Source of the DNA: VXYL01 sp963665195
Lineage (GTDB): Bacteria > Pseudomonadota > Gammaproteobacteria > Pseudomonadales > Azotimanducaceae
Length of the DNA: 64,000 nucleotides
NCBI GenBank assembly: GCA_963665195.1
Contig: OY762070.1
Location: 4,402,001 to 4,466,000, forward strand
Direction of reading: 5' to 3'
The notes under the pieces were generated by a model. It worked only from the letters and a program-made list of their open reading frames with translations. It did no database searches and was not told the DNA's origin. The position numbers and the translations under genes were made by a program. This document shows positions 17,702-26,714 of the stretch, piece after piece; within the stretch, counting starts at the first letter, position 1, and every line of letters starts with the position of its first letter.

Positions 17702-17796
17702 GGCGATGGGGAACGGTTTGCAGCCCGGGCGCAGAGCATATTCCACAACGCCTGCGGGTTGTGGCTTGGGCGGCGAGTCGGTTAGGTTTGCCGCCC

Positions 17797-18594
17797 ATGC
17801 AAGCCGTACTCACCATCGCCGGCTCCGACAGCGGCGCTGCCGCCGGCATCCAAGCCGACGTGAAGACCATCGCCGCCCTCGGCGGCTACGCGCTCACGGT
17901 GGTCACCGCGGTCACAGCGCAGACGGCGACCACGGTACGCTGTTCGTTCGCGGTGGAGGAACTGGCGGTGGCGGCGCAGTTCGACGCGGTCTTCCCAAGT
18001 TTCGACGTGGCGGCGGCGAAGAGCGGCATGCTGGTCGATGCGACGTGCGTGGACATCGTGGCGCGCGCGCTCAGGCGTCGGGGACCGCCGCACTACGTGC
18101 TGGACCCGGTCATCGCCTCCTCTTCCGGAGATCCGCTGCTGGACGATACGGGCGTCGAGGTGCTGCGGGACGAACTGCTGCCGCTCGCGACCGTAGTGAC
18201 GCCGAACGTATACGAAGCGGAGCGCCTCTCCGGACGCACCATTCGCACGCCCGCCGACGCCTTGGAGGCTGGCAAGGCGATCCTCGACCTGGGTTGCGCC
18301 GCGGTGCTGGTCAAAGGCGGCCATCTTCAGAGCGAGCCGGCGACGGACGTGCTGGTGACCGGCAAGGGCACGCGGATGTTCAAGGGCGAGTTCATCCCCA
18401 CCCCGGGCGTGCGCGGCACTGGCTGCGCCTACTCGGCGGCCATCGCGACGCTCCTGGCGCAGGGCAAACCGCTGGAAGCGGCCATCGCCGCTGCCAAGGA
18501 CTACGTCGCAGCCGGCATCCGCGGCGCCGCGCGGCTCGGTCTGGTGGACGGCATCTCGCCGATGGATCACTTCCCCTTCCACCAGCGGCCATGA
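17797..18594 (+). CDS. thiD: Hydroxymethylpyrimidine/phosphomethylpyrimidine kinase
   Basis: A 265-residue ribokinase-fold enzyme that phosphorylates HMP and HMP-P for thiamin synthesis. The start MQAVLTIAGSDSG carries the family N-terminus (here GSDSGAAAGIQAD instead of the usual GSDSSGGAGIQAD). The ATP-site motif TPGVRGTGCAYSAAIA has the catalytic Cys. The length is normal. The stop overlaps the thiE start as ATGA. First gene of a thiD-thiE-tenI operon; I see no TPP aptamer in front of it. Confidence 0.93.
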   Translation: MQAVLTIAGSDSGAAAGIQADVKTIAALGGYALTVVTAVTAQTATTVRCSFAVEELAVAAQFDAVFPSFDVAAAKSGMLVDATCVDIVARALRRRGPPHYVLDPVIASSSGDPLLDDTGVEVLRDELLPLATVVTPNVYEAERLSGRTIRTPADALEAGKAILDLGCAAVLVKGGHLQSEPATDVLVTGKGTRMFKGEFIPTPGVRGTGCAYSAAIATLLAQGKPLEAAIAAAKDYVAAGIRGAARLGLVDGISPMDHFPFHQRP

Positions 18595-19238
18595 ACATCC
18601 CGCGCTTGCAGGTGGTGACCGATGAGACCGTGCAGAGCCGCTACAGCCACTTGGAACTCGCCGAGCAGGCGCTTGCCGGCGGCGCTGATGCCGTGCAGTT
18701 CCGCGAGAAGCGGCACTGGACGACCGCCGCGCTGATCGACGTGGCGGCGCGCATCGCCGAGGCGTGCCGGGCGGCATCGGCGCTGGCGATCATCGACGAC
18801 CGGGCGGACGTCGCGTTGGCGGCCTGCGCGGGCGGCCTTCACATTGGCCGCGAGGACCTGGATGCAGCTACGGCGCGGCGCATCGTCGGCACGAATGCCG
18901 TCATCGGCGGCACGGCGAACAGCTACGAGGAAGCGATGGCCGTGGCGGCGACCGAAGTGGACTACCTCGGCGTCGGTCCCGCGTACGGCACGCGCTCGAA
19001 GGCCAACCGGGCGCCGGCGATGGGTCTTGAGATGCTTGCCAGAATCGCCGCCGCCTGTCCGAAGCCGGTCGTCGCGATCGGCGGCATCACCGCGGCGCAC
19101 ATCCCTGAAGTGCTGCAAACCGGCGCTCACGGCGTCGCGGTGCTCTCGGATGTGGTGGCGGCGGCGGAACCGGAAGCTGCTGCGGCGCGCTGCAGGGCGG
19201 CCGTGGACGCAGCCCTTCGCGACCGACAGGACGCATGA
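18591..19238 (+). CDS. thiE: Thiamin-phosphate synthase
   Basis: A 215-residue TIM-barrel enzyme joining HMP-PP and thiazole phosphate. Visible motifs: VQFREK (diphosphate-binding region), IIDDRADVALAA, GLHIGRED, YLGVGPAYGTRSK and VAIGGITAAH. The ATG overlaps the thiD stop and the TGA overlaps the next ATG (ATGA at both ends), so three genes are translationally coupled. The length is typical of a stand-alone ThiE. Confidence 0.92.
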   Translation: MNIPRLQVVTDETVQSRYSHLELAEQALAGGADAVQFREKRHWTTAALIDVAARIAEACRAASALAIIDDRADVALAACAGGLHIGREDLDAATARRIVGTNAVIGGTANSYEEAMAVAATEVDYLGVGPAYGTRSKANRAPAMGLEMLARIAAACPKPVVAIGGITAAHIPEVLQTGAHGVAVLSDVVAAAEPEAAAARCRAAVDAALRDRQDA

Positions 19239-19867
19239 AGTCCGGTGGCCGGGCATCGCCTTGGGACGCCCGCCTCTACGTAATCGCCGACCTCGACTTC
19301 TGCGGGGAGTTCGACGCCTGGTTGCGTTTGCTTGGGGCGCTCGATGGCCTGAGCGGGGCCGCGTTCGTCGTTCAGGTGCGCGCGAAGAGCCTGCGCGGCG
19401 CACCACTGAGGGATGCTGCCGAGGCGGCGAGACGGACCATTGCCAGCGTGCCACTGGTGTTGAACGGTTCGCCGCGCTTGGCCGCGGCGCTCGGCTACGA
19501 TGGCTGCCACCTGCCGGAAGCGGGTCTGGGCTCCGATGCGGGCCGCGATTCGAGGAGGATTCTCTCCGGCGCCGTCCACTCGCTCGCGGCTGTGCGCGTG
19601 GCCGAAGCGTCCGGCGCCGATGCGCTGCTGTTTTCGCCGGTCTTCGCGCCGACGTGGAAAGCGGCTCGGCCCGGTGGCTTGTCCGCGCTCCGGGACGTGG
19701 CGGCCGAGACATCGTTGCCGGTCTATGCCTTGGGCGGCGTCACGCCTGCGAACGCCGCGCACTGTCGGGCTGCGGGCGCACACGGCGTGGCGGTTCTCTC
19801 GCCCATCTGCGGGGCGCCCGATCCGTGCGCCGCGACGATCGAATACATCGACGCGCTGCGCGGCTAG
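19235..19867 (+). CDS. TenI-like protein (probable thiazole tautomerase)
   Basis: A 210-residue second ThiE-fold protein. It diverges from the synthase: it has VRAKSL in place of the FREK-type motif, but keeps AVHSLAAVRVAEASGAD, whose His matches the catalytic His of TenI thiazole tautomerase. It also keeps SPVFAPTWK and ALGGVTPAN. The likely reaction is aromatising the thiazole tautomer made by ThiG before ThiE uses it. It starts in an ATGA overlap with thiE. Because ThiE and TenI are easily confused, a back-up thiamin-phosphate synthase remains possible. Confidence 0.75.
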   Translation: MKSGGRASPWDARLYVIADLDFCGEFDAWLRLLGALDGLSGAAFVVQVRAKSLRGAPLRDAAEAARRTIASVPLVLNGSPRLAAALGYDGCHLPEAGLGSDAGRDSRRILSGAVHSLAAVRVAEASGADALLFSPVFAPTWKAARPGGLSALRDVAAETSLPVYALGGVTPANAAHCRAAGAHGVAVLSPICGAPDPCAATIEYIDALRG

Positions 19868-19899
19868 ACTGGCAGGCCCTTCGTTCGGGAGCATGCGGA

Positions 19900-20823
19900 A
19901 TGGACTCGGTGATTGTTCGATGGGCTGCGCGGGCCGCGGCTTCGCTCATGGTCGCCCAAGGCGCGTTCGCCGCCGGGCCGTACGTCTCGCTCGGCGTCGG
20001 CTTCGCGGGCGGAGAACCCAATGCCGACGTCAGCGGCGTCAACCACCCGACGCGCTGCGACCGGCTGCTGTACGCGGACCCCGCCTCGGCGCCGACGGAT
20101 GCCGCCTGCACCGATGCGACTGCCCGGTCGCTCTTCAACGGCGCGCTCGACGTCGGCGGCGCCGTGGTCGGTTTCGCCGGCATCGGCTACGCCTGGGAGC
20201 GAGTGCGCATGGAGGCGGAGTTCTCGCACCGCGCCCACGATACTGTCAGCGTCCCCGCCATCGCCACGGCCGATAACCCGGCGCTGGCGGGCAAAGCGAG
20301 CGAGTGGAGCGATCATGCGCCGCCGTCCTACCAGATCTCCGGGCTGCGCCTGCAGGAGTTGTTCGCGAACATCTACTACACTTTCGACGACGTAGGTTCC
20401 TGGACTCCGTTCGTCGGCGCTGGCGTTGGCTTCGCCCACATGAGGGCCGGATTCCGCGGCGAGTATCTGCGCCGCACCGTGGGCGAAGGCTATGTGGTCG
20501 CCGCGGGTGGGGACCCGGCGCAGCCCGAGGAGTGGCAGCTCGCCGCCGCGGGAAGCATCAGCGCACTCGTGGTGGATGTCGACGAACGGCTTCTCGGCTA
20601 CCAGCTCTTCGCCGGTCTGGAGCGAGACCTGGCGGAGCGGACTTCGGCGTCCGTTCGCCTGCGCTGGGCCCGCTTCGACTCGGCGAGCAGCGACGATGTC
20701 TGGCAAACCGTCCGCAGCCACGCGCCTGTGCAGGCCGACGGCGTGACCCCGTTCCGCACCACCCAGACGTTCGACGACCTAGGTAGCCTCGCCGCGTCCC
20801 TGAGCCTGCGCTACGCGTTCTAG
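19900..20823 (+). CDS. Outer-membrane beta-barrel protein
   Basis: A 307-residue protein with a signal peptide (RAAASLMVAQGAFAAG). The mature part is a series of alternating aromatic/hydrophobic strands (GPYVSLGVGFAGG, FAGIGYAWERVRMEAEF, FANIYYTFD, PFVGAGVGFAHM) ending in SLSLRYAF. A terminal Phe is the BamA recognition signal. It looks like the porin-type or surface-antigen (Msp4/OmpA-like) eight-strand family. It starts 32 bases after tenI, but its function is unrelated. The SD GGGAG is eight bases upstream of the ATG. Confidence 0.75.
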   Translation: MDSVIVRWAARAAASLMVAQGAFAAGPYVSLGVGFAGGEPNADVSGVNHPTRCDRLLYADPASAPTDAACTDATARSLFNGALDVGGAVVGFAGIGYAWERVRMEAEFSHRAHDTVSVPAIATADNPALAGKASEWSDHAPPSYQISGLRLQELFANIYYTFDDVGSWTPFVGAGVGFAHMRAGFRGEYLRRTVGEGYVVAAGGDPAQPEEWQLAAAGSISALVVDVDERLLGYQLFAGLERDLAERTSASVRLRWARFDSASSDDVWQTVRSHAPVQADGVTPFRTTQTFDDLGSLAASLSLRYAF

Positions 20824-20865
20824 CAAAGCTGCGGAGGAAGCGCGACACGCCGGGCGGGGCATAGC

Positions 20866-21572
20866 ATGACCTTCGTCAGCCAGCTGCTGGCGCTGATCGT
20901 AGCCGGCTACGTCTTCGCGGTAGCCTGCGATTTGGGTCGCTATTTGGTTCATGCGAAAACAAGGCTGCGAACTGTTGTTCGTGAACACTGGTTGCAGGCT
21001 GGCTGATCCATACCGTGTTGGCATTGTGCTACTCCGGCTTCATGTGGACTCTCGACGCTCTCGGAGTGTCGATTACCTACGAGAGCCTGTACGAGCCCGA
21101 GCGAGGCCGTGCCGTCACGATCGGTGGCCTCGCCGCTGCACTGTTGCTGGCGATGATTGTCAACCTCCTGCTCGGCCGTGGGAAAGCAGCGCAGCGCATT
21201 GCTCGAAACTCGGGCGACATGATCGAGTGCATCCTCTACCGTGCGCTTGAGGAGTCGTGGATGGTCGCCGTCGACTTGGAGAGCGGCAAGTCTTACGTAG
21301 GCTCTCCGATCGAATCGGGAATCACGACGACAGGGGGACTCTGATGTGACCCTCCTCCCGGTAATGAGCGGCTATCGTCACAATAAGACCAAAACCTGGA
21401 GATTACGACCTACTACGATGCTGTGCTCAGCTCGCTCGAAGGCCGGCCCTTGGAGGACTTCCTCATTGCACTCCCCAAGAGCCGCGCGCTGTCGGCAAGG
21501 CTCTTCGACCTCATTAGTGGCAATGAGGACCCGGTAGGCGCTCACGTCTCGGACTCGGATGGCAACTCGTAA
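20866..21572 (+). pseudogene. Membrane-protein gene broken by three frame changes
   Basis: One protein is read across three frames. It starts MTFVSQLLALIVAGYVFAV (20866) and stops at 21006. It resumes one frame over as LIHTVLALCYSGFMWTLD with two or three membrane segments. A soluble part follows (AVDLESGKSYVGSP), with a stop at 21344. It continues as VTLLPVMSGYRHNKTK and finally EITTYYDAVLSSLEGRPLEDF, ending at 21572. The -SGYR- and -ITTYY- blocks are typical of a known class of bacterial membrane proteins, so the pieces belong together. Function unknown. At least three indels make it a pseudogene unless the assembly is wrong here. Confidence 0.6.
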
Positions 21573-21622
21573 CTGGGTCATCACCGTTGCAGGCTGCTTC
21601 TCAGGTTCTGCCATGCTCGCGG

Positions 21623-22267
21623 TCAACGAGCGCCGCGGCGCTGGCCCCAGCGCTCGGCGAACTCCTCCGTGGTGTTGACCTTGGGGTACGGAATGTCAGG
21701 CACGGGCACTCCTAGCCCCGCACACAGCGGCGCCCAGCCGTCTTGGGCGCGGGCCTCCACCAGCCTTGATGGCGGCACTGCCGCCCGCACCGCAGCGATG
21801 TTGGCGTCGTAGCGTGCTCTGGCGGCCTGGGCATCGGTGAGATCGCCGGCGAAGGTGCCGTCGACGATGATCTCCTTGACCATCGCGAGGTGCTCGTCCG
21901 GCGGCGCTTCGCCGGGCGGAGTCTTCGCGAGGCCCTCCCGCACGCCGCGGAAGATGGTGTCCGAAGCGCTCCTGAACCAGCTCGCGCCGTCGCGCAGCGA
22001 CAGCACGATCTTGGCAGCCGGGTAGTAGTCCATCAGGCGCCGCCAGAACGCCGCCGTCGGCCAGTCCACCGCGGCGGCGTAGCCGTCGAACATCTCGGGC
22101 CAGACATCCTCGCCGCGCCAGGCGCGACGCCACAGCGCGACGTGCTCGGGATGCGAACGCACTTCGGCCATGTGGTAGCAGGGGCCGAAGCCGAGGGTCT
22201 CCAGCGCCAGCTTGAGAGACAGCGTGCCGGTGCGCCCGAAGCCGGCGCCGATCACCTTGATGGTCAT
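21623..22267 (-). CDS. Sulfotransferase-family protein
   Basis: A 214-residue protein from the ATG at 22267. The N-terminus IKVIGAGFGRTGTLSLKLAL holds the 5'-phosphosulfate loop (GRTGTLSLK) of the PAPS-dependent sulfotransferase fold. LVEARAQDGWAPLCAGLGVPVPD near the end is typical of the marine bacterial branch. IVLSLRDGASWFRS provides the 3'-phosphate-binding Ser/Arg region. The acceptor substrate is unknown. It is divergent from the TPP riboswitch and thiC. Confidence 0.8.
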   Translation of the reverse strand: MTIKVIGAGFGRTGTLSLKLALETLGFGPCYHMAEVRSHPEHVALWRRAWRGEDVWPEMFDGYAAAVDWPTAAFWRRLMDYYPAAKIVLSLRDGASWFRSASDTIFRGVREGLAKTPPGEAPPDEHLAMVKEIIVDGTFAGDLTDAQAARARYDANIAAVRAAVPPSRLVEARAQDGWAPLCAGLGVPVPDIPYPKVNTTEEFAERWGQRRGAR

Positions 22268-22394
22268 TTTGGGGCCCTTTTCACCCGCCTCGCTGCCGAC
22301 GTAGTTTGCGCCAGCCAGTCCGAAGCGAACAACACTGTACGCAGTGGGCTTGACGCTGCCCCGCCTCGCGTGCCTATACTCGCCGCATTCGATG

Positions 22395-22492
22395 TCGGGG
22401 TGCCGTCGGCTGAGACGCTTACCGCCCGTGCGGCGAGTGGCGAACCCGTTGAACCTGATCCGGCTAGTACCGGCGAAGGGAACTGCCCCCGA
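22395..22492 (+). promoter_or_regulatory. TPP (thiamin pyrophosphate) riboswitch upstream of thiC
   Basis: The aptamer core is easily read: CGGGGTGCC (from 22396), CTGAGA (22410-22415), then ACCCGTTGAACCTGATCCGG and AGTACCGGCGAAGGGAA. The P3 arm is very short (GCC-GTC-GGC). Downstream, CCCCCG (22486-22491) can pair with CGGGGG (22509-22514), which covers the likely thiC ribosome binding site. Alternatively, GTCGGGG (22394-22400) can pair with CCCCGAC (22487-22493), which would free that site. Only one of the two pairings can form, which suggests control of translation start by TPP. Confidence 0.92.
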
Positions 22493-22519
22493 CGAGACAG
22501 CCAAGCGACGGGGGTTCCC

Positions 22520-24394
22520 ATGTCCGAGCAATCCTATTTGTCCGATGCGGCGCAGCTCGATGCCGCGGTGCTGACGCCATTCGCGGGCTCCAAGAAGGTC
22601 CATGTCGGCGGCGATGCGGACCTGCGCGTGCCCATGCGCGAGATCACGCTGTCGCCGACCTCCATCCACGGCCCCGACGGCACGCCCAAGGTCACCCCGA
22701 ATCCGCGCCTGCGCGTGTACGACACCTCCGGCCCCTACACCGACCCCGGAGTGGACGTGGACGTGCGGCTCGGCATCCCGCGCCTGCGGGAAGCGTGGAT
22801 CGAGGCGCGCGGCGATACCGAAACGCTCGGCGGCTTCACCTCCCGCTACACCAAGGATCGCAACGCCGACGCCAAGCTCGAGCGGCTGCGCTTCGCCCAT
22901 CTGACGCAGCCGCGCCGGGCCAAGGCCGGGCGCAACGTCACCCAGCTCCACTACGCCCGTCGCGGCATCGTCACGCCGGAGATGGAGTTCATCGCCATCC
23001 GCGAGAATCTCGCCCGCGCCAACCCGCAGTACAGCGCCGCGGCGCATCCGGGGCAGAACTTCGGCGCCCGCACGCCCGGCGAGATCACCGGCGAATTCGT
23101 GCGCGAGGAAGTGGCCGCCGGCCGCGCCATCATCCCGAGCAACATCAACCACCCCGAATCCGAACCGATGATCATCGGCCGCAACTTCCTGGTGAAGGTG
23201 AACGCCAACATCGGCAACTCGGCGGTGACCTCCAGCATCGAGGAGGAAGTGGAGAAAATGGTCTGGGCCACCCGCTGGGGCGGCGATACGGTGATGGACC
23301 TCTCCACCGGCAAGAACATCCACGAGACCCGCGAATGGATCGTGCGCAACTCGCCTGTGCCGATCGGCACCGTGCCCATCTACCAAGCGTTGGAGAAGGT
23401 CGGCGGCGTCGCCGAGGACCTCACCTGGGAGATCTTCCGCGACACGCTCATCGAACAGGCCGAGCAGGGCGTGGACTACTTCACCATCCACGCCGGCGTG
23501 CGCCTAGCCTACGTGCCGCTGACGGCGCGGCGCACCACGGGCATCGTCAGCCGCGGCGGCTCGATCATGGCCAAATGGTGCCTCGCCCACCACAAGGAGA
23601 GCTTCCTCTACGAGCACTTCGAGGACATCTGCGAGATCATGAAGGCCTACGACGTGGCGTTCTCCCTGGGCGACGGCTTGCGCCCCGGCTCCATCGCCGA
23701 CGCCAACGACGAGGCGCAATTCGCCGAGCTCGAGACCTTGGGCGAACTCACCCGCATCGCCTGGAAGCACGACGTGCAGACCATGATCGAAGGTCCCGGC
23801 CACGTGCCCATGCAGCTCATCAAGGAGAACATGGAAAAGCAGCTCGAATGCTGCGACGAAGCGCCGTTCTACACCCTGGGGCCGCTCACCACCGACATCG
23901 CGCCCGGCTACGACCACATCACCTCCGCCATCGGCGCGGCGATGATCGGCTGGTACGGCTGCGCCATGCTCTGCTACGTGACGCCGAAGGAGCACCTGGG
24001 GCTGCCGAACAAGGACGATGTGCGCGAAGGCATCGTCACCTACAAGCTGGCGGCGCACGCGGCGGACTTGGCCAAGGGCCATCCCGGCGCGCAGATCCGC
24101 GACAACGTGCTCTCCAAGGCGCGCTTCGAGTTCCGCTGGGAGGACCAGTTCAACTTGGGGCTCGATCCGGACCTCGCTCGCGAGTTCCACGACGAGACGC
24201 TGCCCAAGGACGCCGCCAAGGTGGCGCACTTCTGCTCCATGTGCGGGCCCAAGTTCTGCTCCATGAAGATCAGCCAGGAGGTGCGCGACGCCGCCGGCGT
24301 AACCGAGGACACCGTGCGCCTGATCGACGTGGAGGCGGAGATGGCGGAGAAGGCCCGGGAGTTCCGCGAGCAGGGGAGCGAAATCTACCGCTAG
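22520..24394 (+). CDS. thiC: Phosphomethylpyrimidine synthase
   Basis: A 624-residue radical-SAM enzyme that turns AIR into HMP-P. The C-terminal [4Fe-4S] motif CSMCGPKFC is intact. Other family blocks: RREITLSPT-like PMREITLSPTS, GRNVTQLHYARRGIVTPEMEF, INHPESEPMIIGRNFLVKVN and MIEGPGHVPMQ. The N-terminal extension of the proteobacterial type is present, so the length is normal. It lies directly behind the TPP riboswitch and 18 bases before thiO. It is the first gene of thiC-thiO-thiS-thiG. Confidence 0.97.
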   Translation: MSEQSYLSDAAQLDAAVLTPFAGSKKVHVGGDADLRVPMREITLSPTSIHGPDGTPKVTPNPRLRVYDTSGPYTDPGVDVDVRLGIPRLREAWIEARGDTETLGGFTSRYTKDRNADAKLERLRFAHLTQPRRAKAGRNVTQLHYARRGIVTPEMEFIAIRENLARANPQYSAAAHPGQNFGARTPGEITGEFVREEVAAGRAIIPSNINHPESEPMIIGRNFLVKVNANIGNSAVTSSIEEEVEKMVWATRWGGDTVMDLSTGKNIHETREWIVRNSPVPIGTVPIYQALEKVGGVAEDLTWEIFRDTLIEQAEQGVDYFTIHAGVRLAYVPLTARRTTGIVSRGGSIMAKWCLAHHKESFLYEHFEDICEIMKAYDVAFSLGDGLRPGSIADANDEAQFAELETLGELTRIAWKHDVQTMIEGPGHVPMQLIKENMEKQLECCDEAPFYTLGPLTTDIAPGYDHITSAIGAAMIGWYGCAMLCYVTPKEHLGLPNKDDVREGIVTYKLAAHAADLAKGHPGAQIRDNVLSKARFEFRWEDQFNLGLDPDLAREFHDETLPKDAAKVAHFCSMCGPKFCSMKISQEVRDAAGVTEDTVRLIDVEAEMAEKAREFREQGSEIYR

Positions 24395-24412
24395 GCTCGT
24401 CGGTACGCGGCA

Positions 24413-25414
24413 ATGACGACGGTGGGAATCGTCGGCGCCGGCCTGATGGGGCGACTCATCGGCTGGCGCTTGGCGGAACTCGGCTTCGACGTGTCGGTTG
24501 TCGAACGAGCCGCCCAGGATGCGCCGCAGAGCGCCGCCCATGTCGCCGCAGCCATGCTCGCGCCGACCAGCGAACTGCCGGAGACGGAACCCGCGATCTT
24601 CGAGATGGGCAAGCGAAGCCTCGCCGCTTGGCCAGCGCTATTGGACGAACTCGAAGTGCCTTACGCGATGGACGGCTCGATCTTCGTAGCGCATGGCCCG
24701 GATGCGCCGCTGCTCGACAAGTTCCATCGCTCCTTGGCCACCCGCGCAGCAAGCGAAGCGCAGTGGTTGGACGGCGCCGCCATCGCCAATCTGGAACCAG
24801 GTCTTGGGCGACGCTTCCCGCGCGGTCTGCTGCTGCCGAACGAAGGCTGGCTGGACAATCGTCGGCTGTTGCAGGCCCTCGCCGAACGCGGCCCCGCCAT
24901 TCGCTACGGTACGGCGGCGGACCCGCAGCGCCTCGCCGCCGATGTGGCGATCGACTGTCGCGGCGCGGGGGCCGACTGGCCGGACCTGCGCGGCGTGCGC
25001 GGCGAGGCGGTTCGGCTGCACGCGCCGGAAGTGTCCTTGCGCCGGCCCGTGCGGCTCATGCATCCGCGCTACCAGCTCTACATCGCGCCGCGCCCGGGGC
25101 GCCGCTACGTGGTCGGCGCGACGCAGATCGAGAGCGACTCGGAGCGATCCGTAACGGTGCGCAGCGCGCTGGAACTCTTGTCCGCGGCGTTCGCGGTGCA
25201 TCCGGGGTTCGCGGAAGCGGAGGTGGAGGAACTCGGCGTCGGCCTGCGGCCCGCGTTCCCGGACAATCTGCCCCGCGTCGAGTGGCGCGGCCGAGCGCTC
25301 GCCGTCAACGGCCTGTATCGGCACGGCTTCCTGATCGCGCCCGCGATCTTGGAGCAGGTGGTCCAGGAGGTGCTGGAATGCACGTATTCTGCAACGGCGA
25401 GCGCGTCCGCGTAG
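24413..25414 (+). CDS. thiO: FAD-dependent glycine oxidase
   Basis: A 333-residue DAO-family flavoprotein. The N-terminal dinucleotide site is GIVGAGLMGRLIGWRLAE; the C-terminal FAD loop is around VNGLYRHGFLIAPAI. It oxidises glycine to dehydroglycine for the thiazole ring, the usual route in aerobic bacteria that lack ThiH. No thiH is present in this cluster, which agrees. It overlaps thiS by 37 bases. Confidence 0.88.
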   Translation: MTTVGIVGAGLMGRLIGWRLAELGFDVSVVERAAQDAPQSAAHVAAAMLAPTSELPETEPAIFEMGKRSLAAWPALLDELEVPYAMDGSIFVAHGPDAPLLDKFHRSLATRAASEAQWLDGAAIANLEPGLGRRFPRGLLLPNEGWLDNRRLLQALAERGPAIRYGTAADPQRLAADVAIDCRGAGADWPDLRGVRGEAVRLHAPEVSLRRPVRLMHPRYQLYIAPRPGRRYVVGATQIESDSERSVTVRSALELLSAAFAVHPGFAEAEVEELGVGLRPAFPDNLPRVEWRGRALAVNGLYRHGFLIAPAILEQVVQEVLECTYSATASASA

Positions 25415-25593
25415 ACGGCCACCTGCTGGCCGACGTGGTGCGCGCCCTCGGCTTCGATCAGCAGGCGGGCGGCCCGGAGCGCCGGGTGGTGGTGGCCGTG
25501 AACGAAACCTTCGTCGCGAAGGCCGATTGGGCGTCCTACCAAGTGCGCGCCGAGGATCGCTTGGACATCCTTTCGGCGATGCAAGGGGGCTGA
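25378..25593 (+). CDS. thiS: ThiS sulfur-carrier protein
   Basis: A 71-residue ubiquitin-fold carrier ending in the Gly-Gly tail (SAMQGG) that is thiocarboxylated and hands sulfur to ThiG. MHVFCNGERVRVDGH at the start and VVAVNETFVAKADW in the middle are typical. AGGAGG lies seven bases before the ATG, inside the 3' end of thiO. The activating enzyme ThiF is not in the window. Confidence 0.9.
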   Translation: MHVFCNGERVRVDGHLLADVVRALGFDQQAGGPERRVVVAVNETFVAKADWASYQVRAEDRLDILSAMQGG

Positions 25594-25597
25594 TCCG

Positions 25598-26434
25598 ATG
25601 CCGCCCTTGAAACTCGCGCCGAACGGCGATGCCGCGCATGAAGCCGCGCCCCTCAAGCTCTACGGCGAGACCGTGCGAAGCCGCTTGCTGCTGGGCACGG
25701 CCCGCTACCCGTCGCCAGCCGTGATGAGCGCCGCGGTGCAGGCGTCCGGCGCCGAAGTGCTCACCCTGGCCCTGCGCCGCCAGTCGCCGGAACAGCTCGG
25801 CGGCGACTCCATCTGGAGCCACATCGCAAAGCTCGGCTGCCGCCTGCTGCCCAACACGGCCGGTTGCCACAGCGCCAAGGAAGCCGTGACCCTCGCGCAG
25901 ATGAGCCGGGAGATCTTCGAGACCGATTGGCTGAAGCTTGAAGTCACCGGGGACGACTACAACCTGCAGCCGGACCCTTTCGAGCTGCTCGACGCCACCG
26001 CGCAGTTGGTCAAGCTCGGCTTCAAGGTCTTCGCCTACACCACCGACGACCTAGTGGTTTGCAGCAAGCTGCGCGACCTCGGCTGCGAGGTGGTGATGCC
26101 GTGGGGCGCGCCCATCGGCACCGGCAAGGGCCTCACGGACCCTTACGCCTTGGAAACCCTCCGCGCCAGATTGCCGGACGCAACGCTGGTAGTGGACGCC
26201 GGCCTCGGCCGCCCGTCCCACGCCGCCCGCGTGCTGGAGATGGGCTTCGACGCGGTGCTCCTGAACACCGCCGTAGCCAAAGCCGACGACCCCGTGCGCA
26301 TGGCCGCCGCCTTCGGCCACGCAGTCACCGCGGGTCGCATGGCCTTCGAGGCAGGCGCGATGGCGGAAAGCGAGACTGCGCGGCCTTCGACGCCGGTGGT
26401 CGGCACGCCTTTCTGGCAACTGCAGGAGGGGTGA
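25598..26434 (+). CDS. thiG: Thiazole synthase
   Basis: A 278-residue TIM barrel building the thiazole phosphate from DXP, dehydroglycine and ThiS sulfur. The Schiff-base lysine lies in DWLKLEVTGD. Other motifs: SRLLLGTARYPSP, NTAGCHSAKEAV, VMPWGAPIGTGKGL and VVDAGLGRPSHA. It is somewhat longer at the N-terminus than usual (about 15 extra residues). Last gene of the riboswitch-controlled operon. The 280 bases after it (to 26714) show no convincing gene. Confidence 0.93.
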   Translation: MPPLKLAPNGDAAHEAAPLKLYGETVRSRLLLGTARYPSPAVMSAAVQASGAEVLTLALRRQSPEQLGGDSIWSHIAKLGCRLLPNTAGCHSAKEAVTLAQMSREIFETDWLKLEVTGDDYNLQPDPFELLDATAQLVKLGFKVFAYTTDDLVVCSKLRDLGCEVVMPWGAPIGTGKGLTDPYALETLRARLPDATLVVDAGLGRPSHAARVLEMGFDAVLLNTAVAKADDPVRMAAAFGHAVTAGRMAFEAGAMAESETARPSTPVVGTPFWQLQEG

Positions 26435-26714
26435 CGGCGCCGGCGGCACGAATCTTCGCCAAATGTCAGGCGCGTACGCGGCTCTGGCACCGATACCGGC
26501 GCACGTTGCAGAAACGAGAGTACCGCCGCACAACGCGCCATGTGGGCGCACAGGCGCGGATTGCCGGTCCGTGTGCGAGACATGCACCGCCCACGAGCCT
26601 TCACCAAGGGGTTCTCGTATGCGCTCTTGGATGCATGCAGATGCCACTGGCGTCAGGATTTGGCTTGAGCGTGTTAGGCTCGGGAGAGGACATCGCGAAA
26701 GTGTGGGAAGCGGG

